In this document: positions 1 through 7,896 of the stretch, in pieces | Layout: each line of letters begins with the position of its first letter | Position numbering within the stretch: the stretch's first letter is position 1 | From: Candidatus Methanoperedentaceae archaeon | GTDB lineage: Archaea; Halobacteriota; Methanosarcinia; Methanosarcinales; Methanoperedenaceae | DNA: 64,000 nucleotides | Reading direction: 5' to 3' | NCBI GenBank assembly: GCA_003104905.1 | Contig: PQAS01000021.1 | Location: 24,070-88,069 of the forward strand | Notes under the pieces: model-generated | What the model saw: the letters and a program-made list of their open reading frames with translations, nothing else | Databases searched by the model: none | What the model was told of the DNA's origin: nothing | Position numbers and translations under genes: made by a program

Positions 1-396
1 GCAGTTATCAAGAAATTCTTGTATAATGTGCCCATGCCTACGCATAACCAGAGAGGCCGGGGTATAATTTCGATCGAAGTCCAGAACAGTCATTTTGTCT
101 CGCTTGAAAAGATCATCAATATAATTGAGCATTCCATGAGCTCGCAGATGTTCGAATTACTTAAGCGCACCGATGAAGCAATGATCGTTGAAAGGGCTCA
201 TAAGAATCCCAAATTTGTGGAAGATTGTGTGCGCACAATGGCCCAAAAAGTAGTCAAGGAATTTCCGGAGCTGCCTGATGATTCTGTAATTATTGTAAAA
301 CAGATAAATGAGGAAAGCATACACAGGCATAATGCTTTCGCGGAGAGGAAATCCACACTGGGGGAATTGAGGCAGGAGATCAGTAATATTGTGTGA
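1..396 (+). CDS. mptA: GTP cyclohydrolase MptA, C-terminal part (5' end outside window)
   Basis: The reading frame is open from base 1, so the gene begins before the window and only about 131 C-terminal codons are present (family length about 310). The motif MPTHNQRG is diagnostic of the FolE2/MptA family of Fe(II)-dependent GTP cyclohydrolases. In archaea MptA converts GTP to 7,8-dihydroneopterin 2',3'-cyclic phosphate, the first step of methanopterin synthesis, in the cytoplasm. An ATG-like or TTG codon near base 19 is internal and not the start. The stop is followed after 15 bases by the convergent end of the next gene. The assignment rests on the motif and the C-terminal helix pattern. 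Confidence 0.9.
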   Translation, partial: AVIKKFLYNVPMPTHNQRGRGIISIEVQNSHFVSLEKIINIIEHSMSSQMFELLKRTDEAMIVERAHKNPKFVEDCVRTMAQKVVKEFPELPDDSVIIVKQINEESIHRHNAFAERKSTLGELRQEISNIV

Positions 397-411
397 GATT
401 TCTGTAATATC

Positions 412-1401
412 CTAAATCCATCCAAAATATCTCTGGAAAAATCCTATTTCCTTCACCTCAACAGGCGCCTGTAAATTTGAGGAGTATTTAATATCGCCTT
501 CCGGTGTCTCATACCTCAGCACCATATCCATAGAATAGAATTTTGAGACTGACTTGCTGTCTGCTTTTATCCTGTATTTTGCCGCTACAACTTCTTCCGG
601 TTCAATGTTATACAGGAATGCCTTGTCATCTGTCGTGCTTATAGGATCAGAGGGATTGATTATTGCCATGACATCTCTTGCTTCTTCTTCCCCGGTATTT
701 TTAATCGTTATTTCAATAATGTCTTCGTTACCGGGAAACAGGCTTCCATTGGTTTCAATTATCTCAAAATCAGCCTGTTTTTTTACCCTGATCATAATTG
801 TCTGGTTTTGTGCCATCATACCATACCAGTAGTTCGCATCGTATGTTTCCCGGGATGCATTTGCATCTATGATCTGTACGTTTTTCTGGTAATCGTATGT
901 AACATCCAGTTTGAGAGGATATTCTCCAGCCTTTGCTTTTTTATCGATTTTGATATCAAATTTTAACGGTGAAATAGCGTTCTGTCCGCTTCTTATTGAG
1001 CCTGCCTGCTGGCTTACTGACTTTACTTCGATCGGGCTATCACCTGACAGTGACGCGACCAGGCCCATTGCATCTACTATCTTCCCCTCAACCTTAATTT
1101 CAGTCTGGGCCGCAAAGATTTCATTGTCACCTGAAGGACGCTCGTCAGCCTCAAATCCGAGAAATTTTCCCCTGTTCATAAGATCGATATTCAGCGTGGC
1201 GGTCTGTCCCCGTTCAAACTCATTGCTTCCGACAATGGTTGCATTAATATCCGGACTTCCGTATACATTATAATAATTCTTTGCGAAATCAAAGCTTCTT
1301 GGCACATTGTACATGGCAGGCGCATCATAACCTGCTGAGGCAATTGTTATTGTAGTTAAATAAAGAAATATTAATATATATAATTTATCTATTTTATTCA
1401 T
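412..1401 (-). CDS. Secreted COG1361-type protein encoded with an ABC exporter
   Basis: A 329-residue protein with an N-terminal signal segment (about residues 7-23, ending in ASAG) and no C-terminal membrane helix. The body looks like archaeal COG1361/CARDB-type beta-sandwich domains: one around residues 60-175 and another around 205-255 built on a GNEDIIEITIKNTG pattern, which is typical of NPCBM/CARDB-like 'new adhesin' folds. Its ATG follows the TAA of the upstream permease without a gap, so it is the last gene of a three-gene ABC-2 operon. It may be an extracytoplasmic accessory of that transporter, but no specific function can be read from the sequence. Confidence 0.75.
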   Translation of the reverse strand: MNKIDKLYILIFLYLTTITIASAGYDAPAMYNVPRSFDFAKNYYNVYGSPDINATIVGSNEFERGQTATLNIDLMNRGKFLGFEADERPSGDNEIFAAQTEIKVEGKIVDAMGLVASLSGDSPIEVKSVSQQAGSIRSGQNAISPLKFDIKIDKKAKAGEYPLKLDVTYDYQKNVQIIDANASRETYDANYWYGMMAQNQTIMIRVKKQADFEIIETNGSLFPGNEDIIEITIKNTGEEEARDVMAIINPSDPISTTDDKAFLYNIEPEEVVAAKYRIKADSKSVSKFYSMDMVLRYETPEGDIKYSSNLQAPVEVKEIGFFQRYFGWI

Positions 1402-2523
1402 TTATACTTCCCTCCTGAAAATACGGATGGCAACGGAAAAAATAATTATCGAGTATATGAGTAGAATTATCAGGTCACCGGCTATTGCATTGATACCCTG
1501 CCCTTTTATCATGACGATACGCATTGCATCATTTGCATATGTAAGCGGGATTAAATACGCTATCCAGCGCATCCAATCAGGTATTGAGTCCAGAGGGAAA
1601 AATACGCCTGTTGCGAACATGGATGGAAGCGTAAATAACATACTAATCTGCTGGAATGATGTCATATCTTCTGATTTTGCAGATATGGCTATTCCCATGC
1701 CTACAGCCCCGAAAGTAAATATAACCAGTATCAATGCAACAAGGAGCCATGACCCATTCATCGTAACGCCAAAGATAAGTATTGCAGCAAGGATCAGGAT
1801 AACAGCACGGGCAAGCTGCAGGATAAGCTGGTGAATGGTCTTTCCAAAAATAACAGCCCCCCTGCTGACAGGCGTCATCAGTATTCGGACTATTGTGCCA
1901 TCTTCCCTTTCGCCTGCAACCGCATAGCCGGTACTCATCACGGTACCGAAAAATACTGTGAGCGCTATAACCGCCGGTGTAAGAAAGTCTATGTATTTCA
2001 GGCTGCCATACAGATCAGGAACAGTCAGGAGGATGGTTCCCGGCTGGCTTTTTGCAAGTATCTTGTTCATGGTTTCAACTATGATACCTGTTGATGTGGT
2101 GTCTGACTGGTCGGTCAGCAAAGTGACTTCAGGCTTCTCATTTTTGGCGAGTCTGTCGCTATAATCCACAGGTATTATCAAAACCGCCTTATATTCCGCT
2201 GAATTTATTTTGTCTTCAGCTTCGGATTGTGACATGTCCTTTGTATATGTTATCTCGAACATCTTGTTATCGCTGTTCTTCGGAATGAAAGTCCCAAGCT
2301 CCTGAACCAGTGCATTTGAGCTCACGCCCATATCATTATTCACGATGAGCAGGTTTACATTATTGACACTTCCCCCCATACCGTATCCGAAAAAAACGAT
2401 CATAACTATAGGGAATACAAATAATGGCACAACGAGGACTTTTTTCCTGAAAAGCTGCTTAAATTCCTTTATCATTATTATCCGGGAATTTTTGAGCTCC
2501 CTTTTGATGTTCATTTCAATCAC
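1402..2523 (-). CDS. ABC-2 type transporter permease
   Basis: A membrane subunit of an ABC-2 exporter. It has a cytoplasmic N-terminus, a first membrane helix near residues 28-48, a soluble external domain of about 130 residues, then about five membrane helices from residue 180 to the end, with the region AGEREDGTIVRILMTPVSR matching the conserved ABC-2 coupling element. The GTG at 2523 overlaps the ATPase gene by 8 bases; an ATG at 2514 lies one base after the ATPase stop and is equally possible. The substrate is unknown; relatives export drugs, lipids or polysaccharides. Confidence 0.9.
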   Translation of the reverse strand: MIEMNIKRELKNSRIIMIKEFKQLFRKKVLVVPLFVFPIVMIVFFGYGMGGSVNNVNLLIVNNDMGVSSNALVQELGTFIPKNSDNKMFEITYTKDMSQSEAEDKINSAEYKAVLIIPVDYSDRLAKNEKPEVTLLTDQSDTTSTGIIVETMNKILAKSQPGTILLTVPDLYGSLKYIDFLTPAVIALTVFFGTVMSTGYAVAGEREDGTIVRILMTPVSRGAVIFGKTIHQLILQLARAVILILAAILIFGVTMNGSWLLVALILVIFTFGAVGMGIAISAKSEDMTSFQQISMLFTLPSMFATGVFFPLDSIPDWMRWIAYLIPLTYANDAMRIVMIKGQGINAIAGDLIILLIYSIIIFSVAIRIFRREV

Positions 2524-3265
2524 GTATCTCCTCGCCTGTAAGGTGGATAAAGACTTCTTCCAGACTTGTGCTATTTGACGTTTTCTTCAGGTTTTCCGGT
2601 GTATCAAGCGCCACGAGTTTCCCGGCATTCATTATCGCGACCCTGTTGCACAATTTATCAGCTTCTTCCATATAATGCGTGGTGAAGATCAGAGTTTTGC
2701 CTTCTTCATTGAACTTCATTGCAAGTTTCCAGATAGCCTGCCTGGTCTGCGGATCCAGGCCCGTCGTAGGTTCATCCCAGAAGATTATTTCAGGATCGTG
2801 TATGATGGCACATATGACCGACAGGCGCTGTTTCATTCCCCCTGAAAAGCCCCCCGTAAACCGATCCGAATGCGTTTTGAGATTTACAAGTTTCAGGTAG
2901 TAATCTATTCTTTCATCCATTAATTTTTTTGGAACATCATACAGGTTTCCCATAAGTTCCAAATTTTCCCTGGCTGTAAGATCAGGATAAAGACTGTGCT
3001 GCTGCGGAACGACCCCGATTTTCTGCCTTATCTTTTCATCTTCCTTTTCCACATCAAGCCCTGATACCATTATGCTTCCTCCTGTTGGTTTTACCAGTGT
3101 TGTCATCATCGCAAAAGTTGTGGATTTGCCTGCACCGTTGGGTCCGATCATACCGAAGATCTCTCCCTTATATATTTCAAAACTGATATGATCTACTGCA
3201 ATTAATTCAGTTCTTCTGGTCTTGAAGACTTTGGTGAGTCCCTTCACTTCAATAATTGTCTCCAA
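2516..3265 (-). CDS. ABC transporter ATP-binding protein (ABC-2 exporter)
   Basis: A 249-residue DrrA-like ATPase that powers the adjacent permease. It shows Walker A GPNGAGKST, signature FSGGMKQRL, Walker B IIFWDEPTTGLDP and the switch histidine in TTHYMEEA. The start is a TTG codon at 3265 supported by a strong ribosome-binding site, GGAGGT at 3271-3276, five bases upstream. It is first in the operon ATPase - permease - secreted protein. The DrrA class has a C-terminal tail that recognises the permease; a short one (residues about 220-249) is present. The exported molecule cannot be told from the sequence. Confidence 0.93.
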   Translation of the reverse strand: METIIEVKGLTKVFKTRRTELIAVDHISFEIYKGEIFGMIGPNGAGKSTTFAMMTTLVKPTGGSIMVSGLDVEKEDEKIRQKIGVVPQQHSLYPDLTARENLELMGNLYDVPKKLMDERIDYYLKLVNLKTHSDRFTGGFSGGMKQRLSVICAIIHDPEIIFWDEPTTGLDPQTRQAIWKLAMKFNEEGKTLIFTTHYMEEADKLCNRVAIMNAGKLVALDTPENLKKTSNSTSLEEVFIHLTGEEIRD

Positions 3266-3491
3266 TCCTTACCTCCATTTGCATATACAGATATCATCGT
3301 TGAAAAGGTAAGGCTTTTTCGCTTTAGTGGATAGGAGAAGGCAGTACGAAAATAGGGGTGGATGGTATGGAAAACATGTTTTACTGCCTTCTTCGGTTCA
3401 ATTATTTGTTTTTTGAATGAATAAATAGGATTGCCCATTCTCAAAGTTTGATAATAGCTGGAAAAATGCAACAGTGACCAGGAATATAGAA

Positions 3492-3511
3492 CGCGGATGC
3501 TCCAATCCGCG
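3492..3511. repeat. Short GC-rich stem-loop, fragment of a dispersed palindrome
   Basis: CGCGGAT pairs with ATCCGCG across a 6-base loop. The arms match the units of the larger palindrome near 51.1 kb, so this may be a degraded copy of the same dispersed element. Confidence 0.55.
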
Positions 3512-3550
3512 CATGTTTGATGTTACAATTCAAGCTCTATAGAACCTTGC

Positions 3551-3580
3551 GTTAACTTTTGAGTTAACCTTTGCGTTAAC
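3551..3580. repeat. Three GTTAAC palindromes at exact 12-bp spacing
   Basis: GTTAAC occurs at 3551, 3563 and 3575, each preceded by GC or GA and followed by a pyrimidine-rich spacer, giving a 12-bp tandem repeat just past the stop codon of the RPA-partner gene. A 3'-end processing or termination signal or a protein-binding site are possible; nothing in the sequence decides. Confidence 0.6.
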
Positions 3581-3587
3581 TTAACCC

Positions 3588-4163
3588 CTACCGCACCTTC
3601 ATCGACTCCAGCGCCATTGCCACCATCGCCTTATACTGCTCCACATTAGTAGAATAATGCTCCTTTGCCTTCACTGCATCAGGCTCGGTACCATTTAATT
3701 TCGAAAGTCTCTTTGCGGTCAGGTCAGCAGTCTCAACAACCCATCTGTCCCGTGTGGCGCCATCCACCACATGCATGGATTCAGCCCTGATGGATACAAG
3801 GACATTTCCTTCTTTGGTCGTAAAGGTCGTGGGTTTCCCTATGACGGCCAGGAACTCCGGGGGTGCGGACCTGGCAAGCACCTGCGCGGCTTCGGGCTGG
3901 TACTGCCCGGCTGATACGAAGAATGCGCCTGTTGGGTCAACGATGCGCCCTCGCCAGAATTCGGAATCAGTCCCGATGTCTTCTTTTTCAGTCAGCGTGC
4001 CCACGATGAAGACGCGATTTGCTTTTGCGCCTGTGGGTGTGATAAGATATGAAGGTGAATACTGGTCATGTCCTTCCTTTGCCTGGAGGTTTGATTCTTT
4101 CAGCTCTGCAGCAAATATGCGATGAGCTATTTCCCTTACAAATCCCGATGAGCTGTCAGCCAT
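3588..4163 (-). CDS. RPA-associated protein (COG3390, Rpa32/RPA-partner family)
   Basis: A 191-residue protein with one OB-fold-like core (about residues 40-125, including the FIVGTLTEKEDI strand pair and VDPTGAFFVSAGQY) typical of the archaeal RPA-associated family COG3390. It is thought to form a complex with the single-stranded DNA-binding protein RPA and to help in replication and repair. Its gene begins two bases after the stop of the RPA gene, the arrangement usual in euryarchaea, so the two are very likely co-transcribed and made in fixed ratio. The C-terminal helices (about 130-191) are less conserved. Confidence 0.85.
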   Translation of the reverse strand: MADSSSGFVREIAHRIFAAELKESNLQAKEGHDQYSPSYLITPTGAKANRVFIVGTLTEKEDIGTDSEFWRGRIVDPTGAFFVSAGQYQPEAAQVLARSAPPEFLAVIGKPTTFTTKEGNVLVSIRAESMHVVDGATRDRWVVETADLTAKRLSKLNGTEPDAVKAKEHYSTNVEQYKAMVAMALESMKVR

Positions 4164-4165
4164 GG

Positions 4166-5095
4166 TTACGCCTCTACCGCAGTTGCTGCAAGTATCCTCT
4201 TTATATCTTCCTCAATGGGTTTTACATCCTGCTTGATGGTATCAACGAGTATGAATCTGTCAAGCTTTGCCCCGGTCACGACATAATATCGTCCAACGAG
4301 CCTGCTTTTTATTACATCAAGAACTACCGCCTGGTCAAGAGCTTCCGTTGCCATTTCCTTTGCTTTATCAAGAGTGATCCCCGTGAAGGCTTCCGTCACT
4401 TCCCTGTTCATCAGTATATCCTGTACTTTTTCCCCGTCATCCATTACTGCTTTGACTCTCAGGTCATATATTCCATCCACTTTCCCATGTTCACCGCATG
4501 CGCCTTTTATCAGCGCCCTGTTACATTCCGGGCATCGCTTTATCAAGCCTGAGCCGCTCTGGATATCCACTATTGCGCCATGGAATTCGACAAGCGTTTT
4601 CCCTACTTTGATATCTTCAGTTATCGGTATGATTTCACTGGTTTTGTTCAGGCTGACACTGAACCGCCCCTGCCATAGCGACGTTGCCACGTTCTTAAAT
4701 ATGTAATTTTTTCCTTCTTCAACCTGGGGAAGGTTTGCTTTAGTCCATTTCTTGAATGCTATTGTTCCTGATTCATCCCCCAGCAATCCGTTCTGGGAAA
4801 GGGATTCATGATTTGTCTCCCACAACTGGACCACTTTGCAGCGAAGGGTTATCCACTTACCATCCTCTTTTATATCTGCCGCTTTTACCTGCGGCGCGGC
4901 TCGCGGAGTGAAAAATTCAGTCTTGGGGATATTATGTTTCTTTAAAAAGTGATTTGTTACGTTTCGACGGGCTTCTTCAGCCGGGACCTTGAACTTGTTG
5001 ATCAATTGATCAAGCATTGTATCTATTTCCCCTGTCTCCACCTTAACGCCAAGTTCCAGAAATCTGGCTTCTATCTGTTTTGTTATTTCATTCAT
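4166..5095 (-). CDS. rpa: Replication protein A (single-stranded DNA-binding, OB folds and zinc finger)
   Basis: An archaeal RPA/COG1599 protein that coats single-stranded DNA in replication, repair and recombination. An N-terminal helical region (first 55 residues) is followed by an OB fold (about 70-170), a zinc finger of the form CPEC-x8-CGEH near residues 185-200, and a further OB-like region. The ATG at 5095 is preferred because a GAGG element lies six bases upstream; a TTG at 5107 is also in frame. A TATA-like element near 5157-5170 in the intergenic region fits a promoter with a leader of some 40-50 bases. The RPA-partner gene follows directly. Confidence 0.9.
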   Translation of the reverse strand: MNEITKQIEARFLELGVKVETGEIDTMLDQLINKFKVPAEEARRNVTNHFLKKHNIPKTEFFTPRAAPQVKAADIKEDGKWITLRCKVVQLWETNHESLSQNGLLGDESGTIAFKKWTKANLPQVEEGKNYIFKNVATSLWQGRFSVSLNKTSEIIPITEDIKVGKTLVEFHGAIVDIQSGSGLIKRCPECNRALIKGACGEHGKVDGIYDLRVKAVMDDGEKVQDILMNREVTEAFTGITLDKAKEMATEALDQAVVLDVIKSRLVGRYYVVTGAKLDRFILVDTIKQDVKPIEEDIKRILAATAVEA

Positions 5096-5107
5096 ATATT
5101 TCCTCAA

Positions 5108-5226
5108 GCCTCCTGTTTGATTTTTGTGTTTTGAGAGGCAACTTTACCTTGTCCTGTGAATATATAAAGCTATCCGGAGCGGTGTGAAAGTAATATTTTA
5201 ATTAGCTGGAATTTCATTAAAAATAG
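5108..5226. promoter_or_regulatory. Divergent promoter region between rpa and nadE
   Basis: The minus-strand sequence near 5157-5170 reads CTTTATATATTC, a good archaeal TATA box for rpa. On the plus strand ATATTTTAATT at about 5193-5202 lies 26-30 bases before the nadE ATG, suggesting a nearly leaderless nadE transcript. Confidence 0.5.
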
Positions 5227-6000
5227 ATGAAAAAGATAAGTTATCCTGAAATAAAAGAAAAAATTGTTGCTTTCATAAGTTCCCGGGTATCGGGGGCTGT
5301 CATCGGTTTAAGCGGAGGCATAGATTCCGCATTGACGGCATACCTCACGGTTCTTGCACTGGGAAAGGAAAATGTGCTTGGTTTGCTGCTCCCGGAAAAA
5401 GATATAACATCGAAGGCTGATATCGATGATGCCATTGAAGTTGCAAATATACTGGGTATTGAATACAAAATAATCGAAATATCCTCAGTCTTGGCTTCAT
5501 TTTCATCCGTTATTCCTGTTTTTGATAATAAGTCAATAATCGCAAACGGTAACCTGAAAGCAAGAACTCGCATGTGCATTCTCTACTATCATGCCAACCT
5601 CATGGGCCGCATGGTGATCGGGACGGGGAATAAGACCGAATTGCTTCTGGGTTATTTTACAAAATACGGTGACGGAGGAGTTGATATCGAGCCTATCGGG
5701 GATCTTTATAAGACCCAGGTACGCGGACTCTCCAGACACATCGGGATTCCTGGCAGGATCATAGAAAAAACACCCACGGCAGGATTATGGCCCGGACAGA
5801 CGGATGAAAGCGATCTTGGTGTATCATATGAAGTGGCTGACCAGGTGCTGACCTTGCTTGTTGATGAAAAAACAGATATTTCCGAGATAAAACGCAAATA
5901 TCCGCCTGAGATAGTTGATAAACTGGCAGCACGCATCTCATCCAGCGGACATAAAAGAATATCACCTTGCACGATTGAGATAGGCAGACAATTATATTGA
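5227..6000 (+). CDS. nadE: NH3-dependent NAD+ synthetase
   Basis: Catalyses the last step of NAD+ synthesis: deamido-NAD+ plus ATP and ammonia to NAD+. The PP-loop is visible as SGGIDSALTAYL (residues about 27-38), and the conserved stretch GTGNKTELLLGYFTKYGDGG near residues 135-154 holds ATP- and NaAD-binding residues. At 257 residues it is the short ammonia-dependent form without a glutaminase domain. It is a single-gene unit, convergent with the small membrane protein gene that follows and divergent from rpa. Confidence 0.94.
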   Translation: MKKISYPEIKEKIVAFISSRVSGAVIGLSGGIDSALTAYLTVLALGKENVLGLLLPEKDITSKADIDDAIEVANILGIEYKIIEISSVLASFSSVIPVFDNKSIIANGNLKARTRMCILYYHANLMGRMVIGTGNKTELLLGYFTKYGDGGVDIEPIGDLYKTQVRGLSRHIGIPGRIIEKTPTAGLWPGQTDESDLGVSYEVADQVLTLLVDEKTDISEIKRKYPPEIVDKLAARISSSGHKRISPCTIEIGRQLY

Positions 6001-6032
6001 TTTTATCTGTAAATCGGCCTAAAGGGGCAGGA

Positions 6033-6066
6033 AACCTCTTACCCCAATAGAGAGGTTCAGATTTTT
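6033..6066 (+). terminator. Stem-loop plus T-run after nadE
   Basis: AACCTCT (6033-6039) pairs with AGAGGTT (6051-6057), and ATTTTTAATTT follows. A nearby GGGG/CCCC pair could form an alternative stem. It sits between two convergent genes, where a terminator is expected; the right arm overlaps the 3' end of the opposite gene. Confidence 0.5.
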
Positions 6067-6452
6067 AATTTGTCCGTTTCTAAATTTATCGACTTTTGTT
6101 TGATCTTTTTCAAAATTGTATACCATTCATACAGAAACAATACTAAACCCGAAAATGCTATGAGTTCAAGTAGTTCATATGTTGTAGAATCCGGCTCCAA
6201 TTCCGCAAGACCTTCAAAGATTTCATGGGAAAGCATAAAGAAACCTGTAATGACTATGAATATGCTGCTTCGAATGAAACTTCCTTTTTGTGAAATTATT
6301 TCATCGGAATTTCCCTGTGGATTCAGGAATCGCCATGTCAAAGCTATCTGGATTCCAATATAAACCGTGAACATTGAGAGTATTATTATAATTGATTGAA
6401 TAATCCTGTATAGTGTAAAATCATCAATTACATTCCCCAATAACCTATCCAT
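6057..6452 (-). CDS. Hypothetical membrane protein, three to four helices
   Basis: A 131-residue protein not recognised as a known family. Hydrophobic segments lie at about residues 14-36, 58-77 and 88-110, with a charged lysine-rich C-terminal tail (residues 112-131) expected in the cytoplasm. The acidic loop SHEIFEGLAELEPD between the second and third helices is a possible ligand or metal site, by inference only. AT-rich upstream sequence is consistent with a separate promoter. No operon partner: nadE converges on it and tiaS lies upstream on the same strand 125 bases away. Confidence 0.6.
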   Translation of the reverse strand: MDRLLGNVIDDFTLYRIIQSIIIILSMFTVYIGIQIALTWRFLNPQGNSDEIISQKGSFIRSSIFIVITGFFMLSHEIFEGLAELEPDSTTYELLELIAFSGLVLFLYEWYTILKKIKQKSINLETDKLKI

Positions 6453-6577
6453 TATATCATCTCCACAAATTTTGGCATTATCAATTTCTCACAACCATTT
6501 AAGAAACCTTTTCCATATTATTTTAGTTAGATATTATTTCCGTATATACTTAGATAATAGAATATAAAACTTATCTC

Positions 6578-7822
6578 TCAAGGAAATCTGATAAGTGGCT
6601 TTGATAAGTGGCGCCTTGCAGAGGGAGGAACTTCATAGAATCCCTCGGAAATGTTTCTCGATAGTTTCTCAATCGCCTGTTCTTTTTTTATTGTGCCGCA
6701 TTTTTCGCATCTGTAGCCCTGCCTTTTTCCCATGGATTTCATTCGTTTCTCGCAGCACACAGGATTTCGCAATTGGGTCATGTTCAATCGATTGACTCTT
6801 ATCTTTTCAAGGTTCAAAGTATCTGCCTTAACGCTTCCGAATACTGTTATTTCATCTCCTTTCATCAGTTCCCTGATAATTCGCCTGAAACCTTTTGTAG
6901 GTTCAAAGGCTGCACACTCAATGTATGCGCCGTCTTCCGAAAGCCCAAAAATAATATGCCCTCCCGTTATCGTTCGTGGGGATTTGCTTATACTGCCTGA
7001 AAGAATGTATGAGCGATCATTCTTTACTTCCTGTATTTTTGCATTTATAAGATGCATATCAGTATTCTGGTTGGTTCTGTAAACAATGTACCTTTCAACA
7101 GGTTCGCTTTTGATTATGGAAAATGCTATTCTGACAGCGTCTTCGTTTTTTCCCCTTATCCCGAAGAGAATGGGATCAGGCGAGTGCGGCGCAAACACTA
7201 TTCGCTTATTATCGATATCTACCGTATCCCATGTATCCGGGCGCGTCGCGGCATCGGCTGACCATACTGTTGCCGGGTTTATTTCACGCAATGAGCCACA
7301 TTTTTTCTGTTCCCTGTAAGCAATAAGTTCATAAGTATGATCAGGAAGACCGCATAAGGAAAAACCGGCTGCTGCAAGAGCCCCTATTAACCCCCTTTCG
7401 TTCTTATATCCCTTATGGGAAATTTCATGACGTATTAATAACTCCTTTGCTTCACGAATTTCCAGAACATCCTGAACCGCGCGAAGTGAGAATGCAGAAA
7501 GGTCGTTTTTCAAATCAGGTGTGGGATTCTCTATAAAAACAATTCCAGGGTTTGTGTTTTCTTCAGAAAATACTGCCATTTTGTCGACTGTTTTAATAAC
7601 AATTTCCATGACTTTTTGCGAGTCATTTCGGTCCTTGAGTTCAAGCTCCATGGCTAATGCCGCATTGCCTCGTGTTTTGTATTTGATATTCGGATTAAGC
7701 CGGATAAGCAGCGGGTAATCTTTCAAACTTCCGAAAGCTTTGAGTTTTTCGATCAGTACCGCTAAAAGATAGGTCGTACACATACCATCTCTTGAATCGG
7801 TGTCGTCGAGTCCGATAATCAT
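6578..7822 (-). CDS. tiaS: tRNA(Ile2) 2-agmatinylcytidine synthetase TiaS
   Basis: Modifies C34 of the isoleucine CAU-anticodon tRNA with agmatine, using ATP, so that the tRNA reads AUA. The N-terminus IIGLDDTDSRDGMCTT is the family hallmark and kinase-like site; a C-terminal OB region is followed by a zinc ribbon with CC-x15-CEKC near residues 360-380. The ATG at 7822 is chosen over the GTG at 7837 because the family starts at this point and a TATA box (7845-7855) lies about 27 bases upstream, implying a leaderless mRNA. Length 414 residues is normal for the family. Divergent from a COG1395 regulator. Confidence 0.93.
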   Translation of the reverse strand: MIIGLDDTDSRDGMCTTYLLAVLIEKLKAFGSLKDYPLLIRLNPNIKYKTRGNAALAMELELKDRNDSQKVMEIVIKTVDKMAVFSEENTNPGIVFIENPTPDLKNDLSAFSLRAVQDVLEIREAKELLIRHEISHKGYKNERGLIGALAAAGFSLCGLPDHTYELIAYREQKKCGSLREINPATVWSADAATRPDTWDTVDIDNKRIVFAPHSPDPILFGIRGKNEDAVRIAFSIIKSEPVERYIVYRTNQNTDMHLINAKIQEVKNDRSYILSGSISKSPRTITGGHIIFGLSEDGAYIECAAFEPTKGFRRIIRELMKGDEITVFGSVKADTLNLEKIRVNRLNMTQLRNPVCCEKRMKSMGKRQGYRCEKCGTIKKEQAIEKLSRNISEGFYEVPPSARRHLSKPLIRFP

Positions 7823-7843
7823 GAGGCTCTCAATCACATACAG

Positions 7844-7873
7844 GTATAAAAATTATTGGCAACCTTTTATATA
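7844..7873. promoter_or_regulatory. Back-to-back TATA boxes for tiaS and the COG1395 gene
   Basis: Minus strand TTTTTATAC (7845-7855) sits 27 bases from the tiaS ATG; plus strand CTTTTATATA (7864-7873) sits about 28 bases from the ATG at 7897. Both spacings put the expected transcription start at or next to the start codon, so both transcripts are probably leaderless. Confidence 0.6.
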
Positions 7874-7896
7874 GACGAAGAAACAATCAAAATTTA

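Larger units (their letters stand above)
3266..3587. other. Intergenic region with small palindromic and tandem repeats
   Basis: No convincing gene in these 322 bases. A minus-strand frame here encodes a 75-residue peptide of no recognised kind that overlaps the ATPase ribosome-binding site and is probably not translated. The region holds a 7-bp stem-loop (3492-3511), a 12-bp tandem repeat (3551-3580) and the ribosome-binding site of the ABC operon. Confidence 0.6.

Noticed and set aside
3244..3471. 75-residue minus-strand frame upstream of the ABC ATPase
   Set aside because: It overlaps the ATPase start and its ribosome-binding site, shows no recognisable domain and has no ribosome-binding site of its own.
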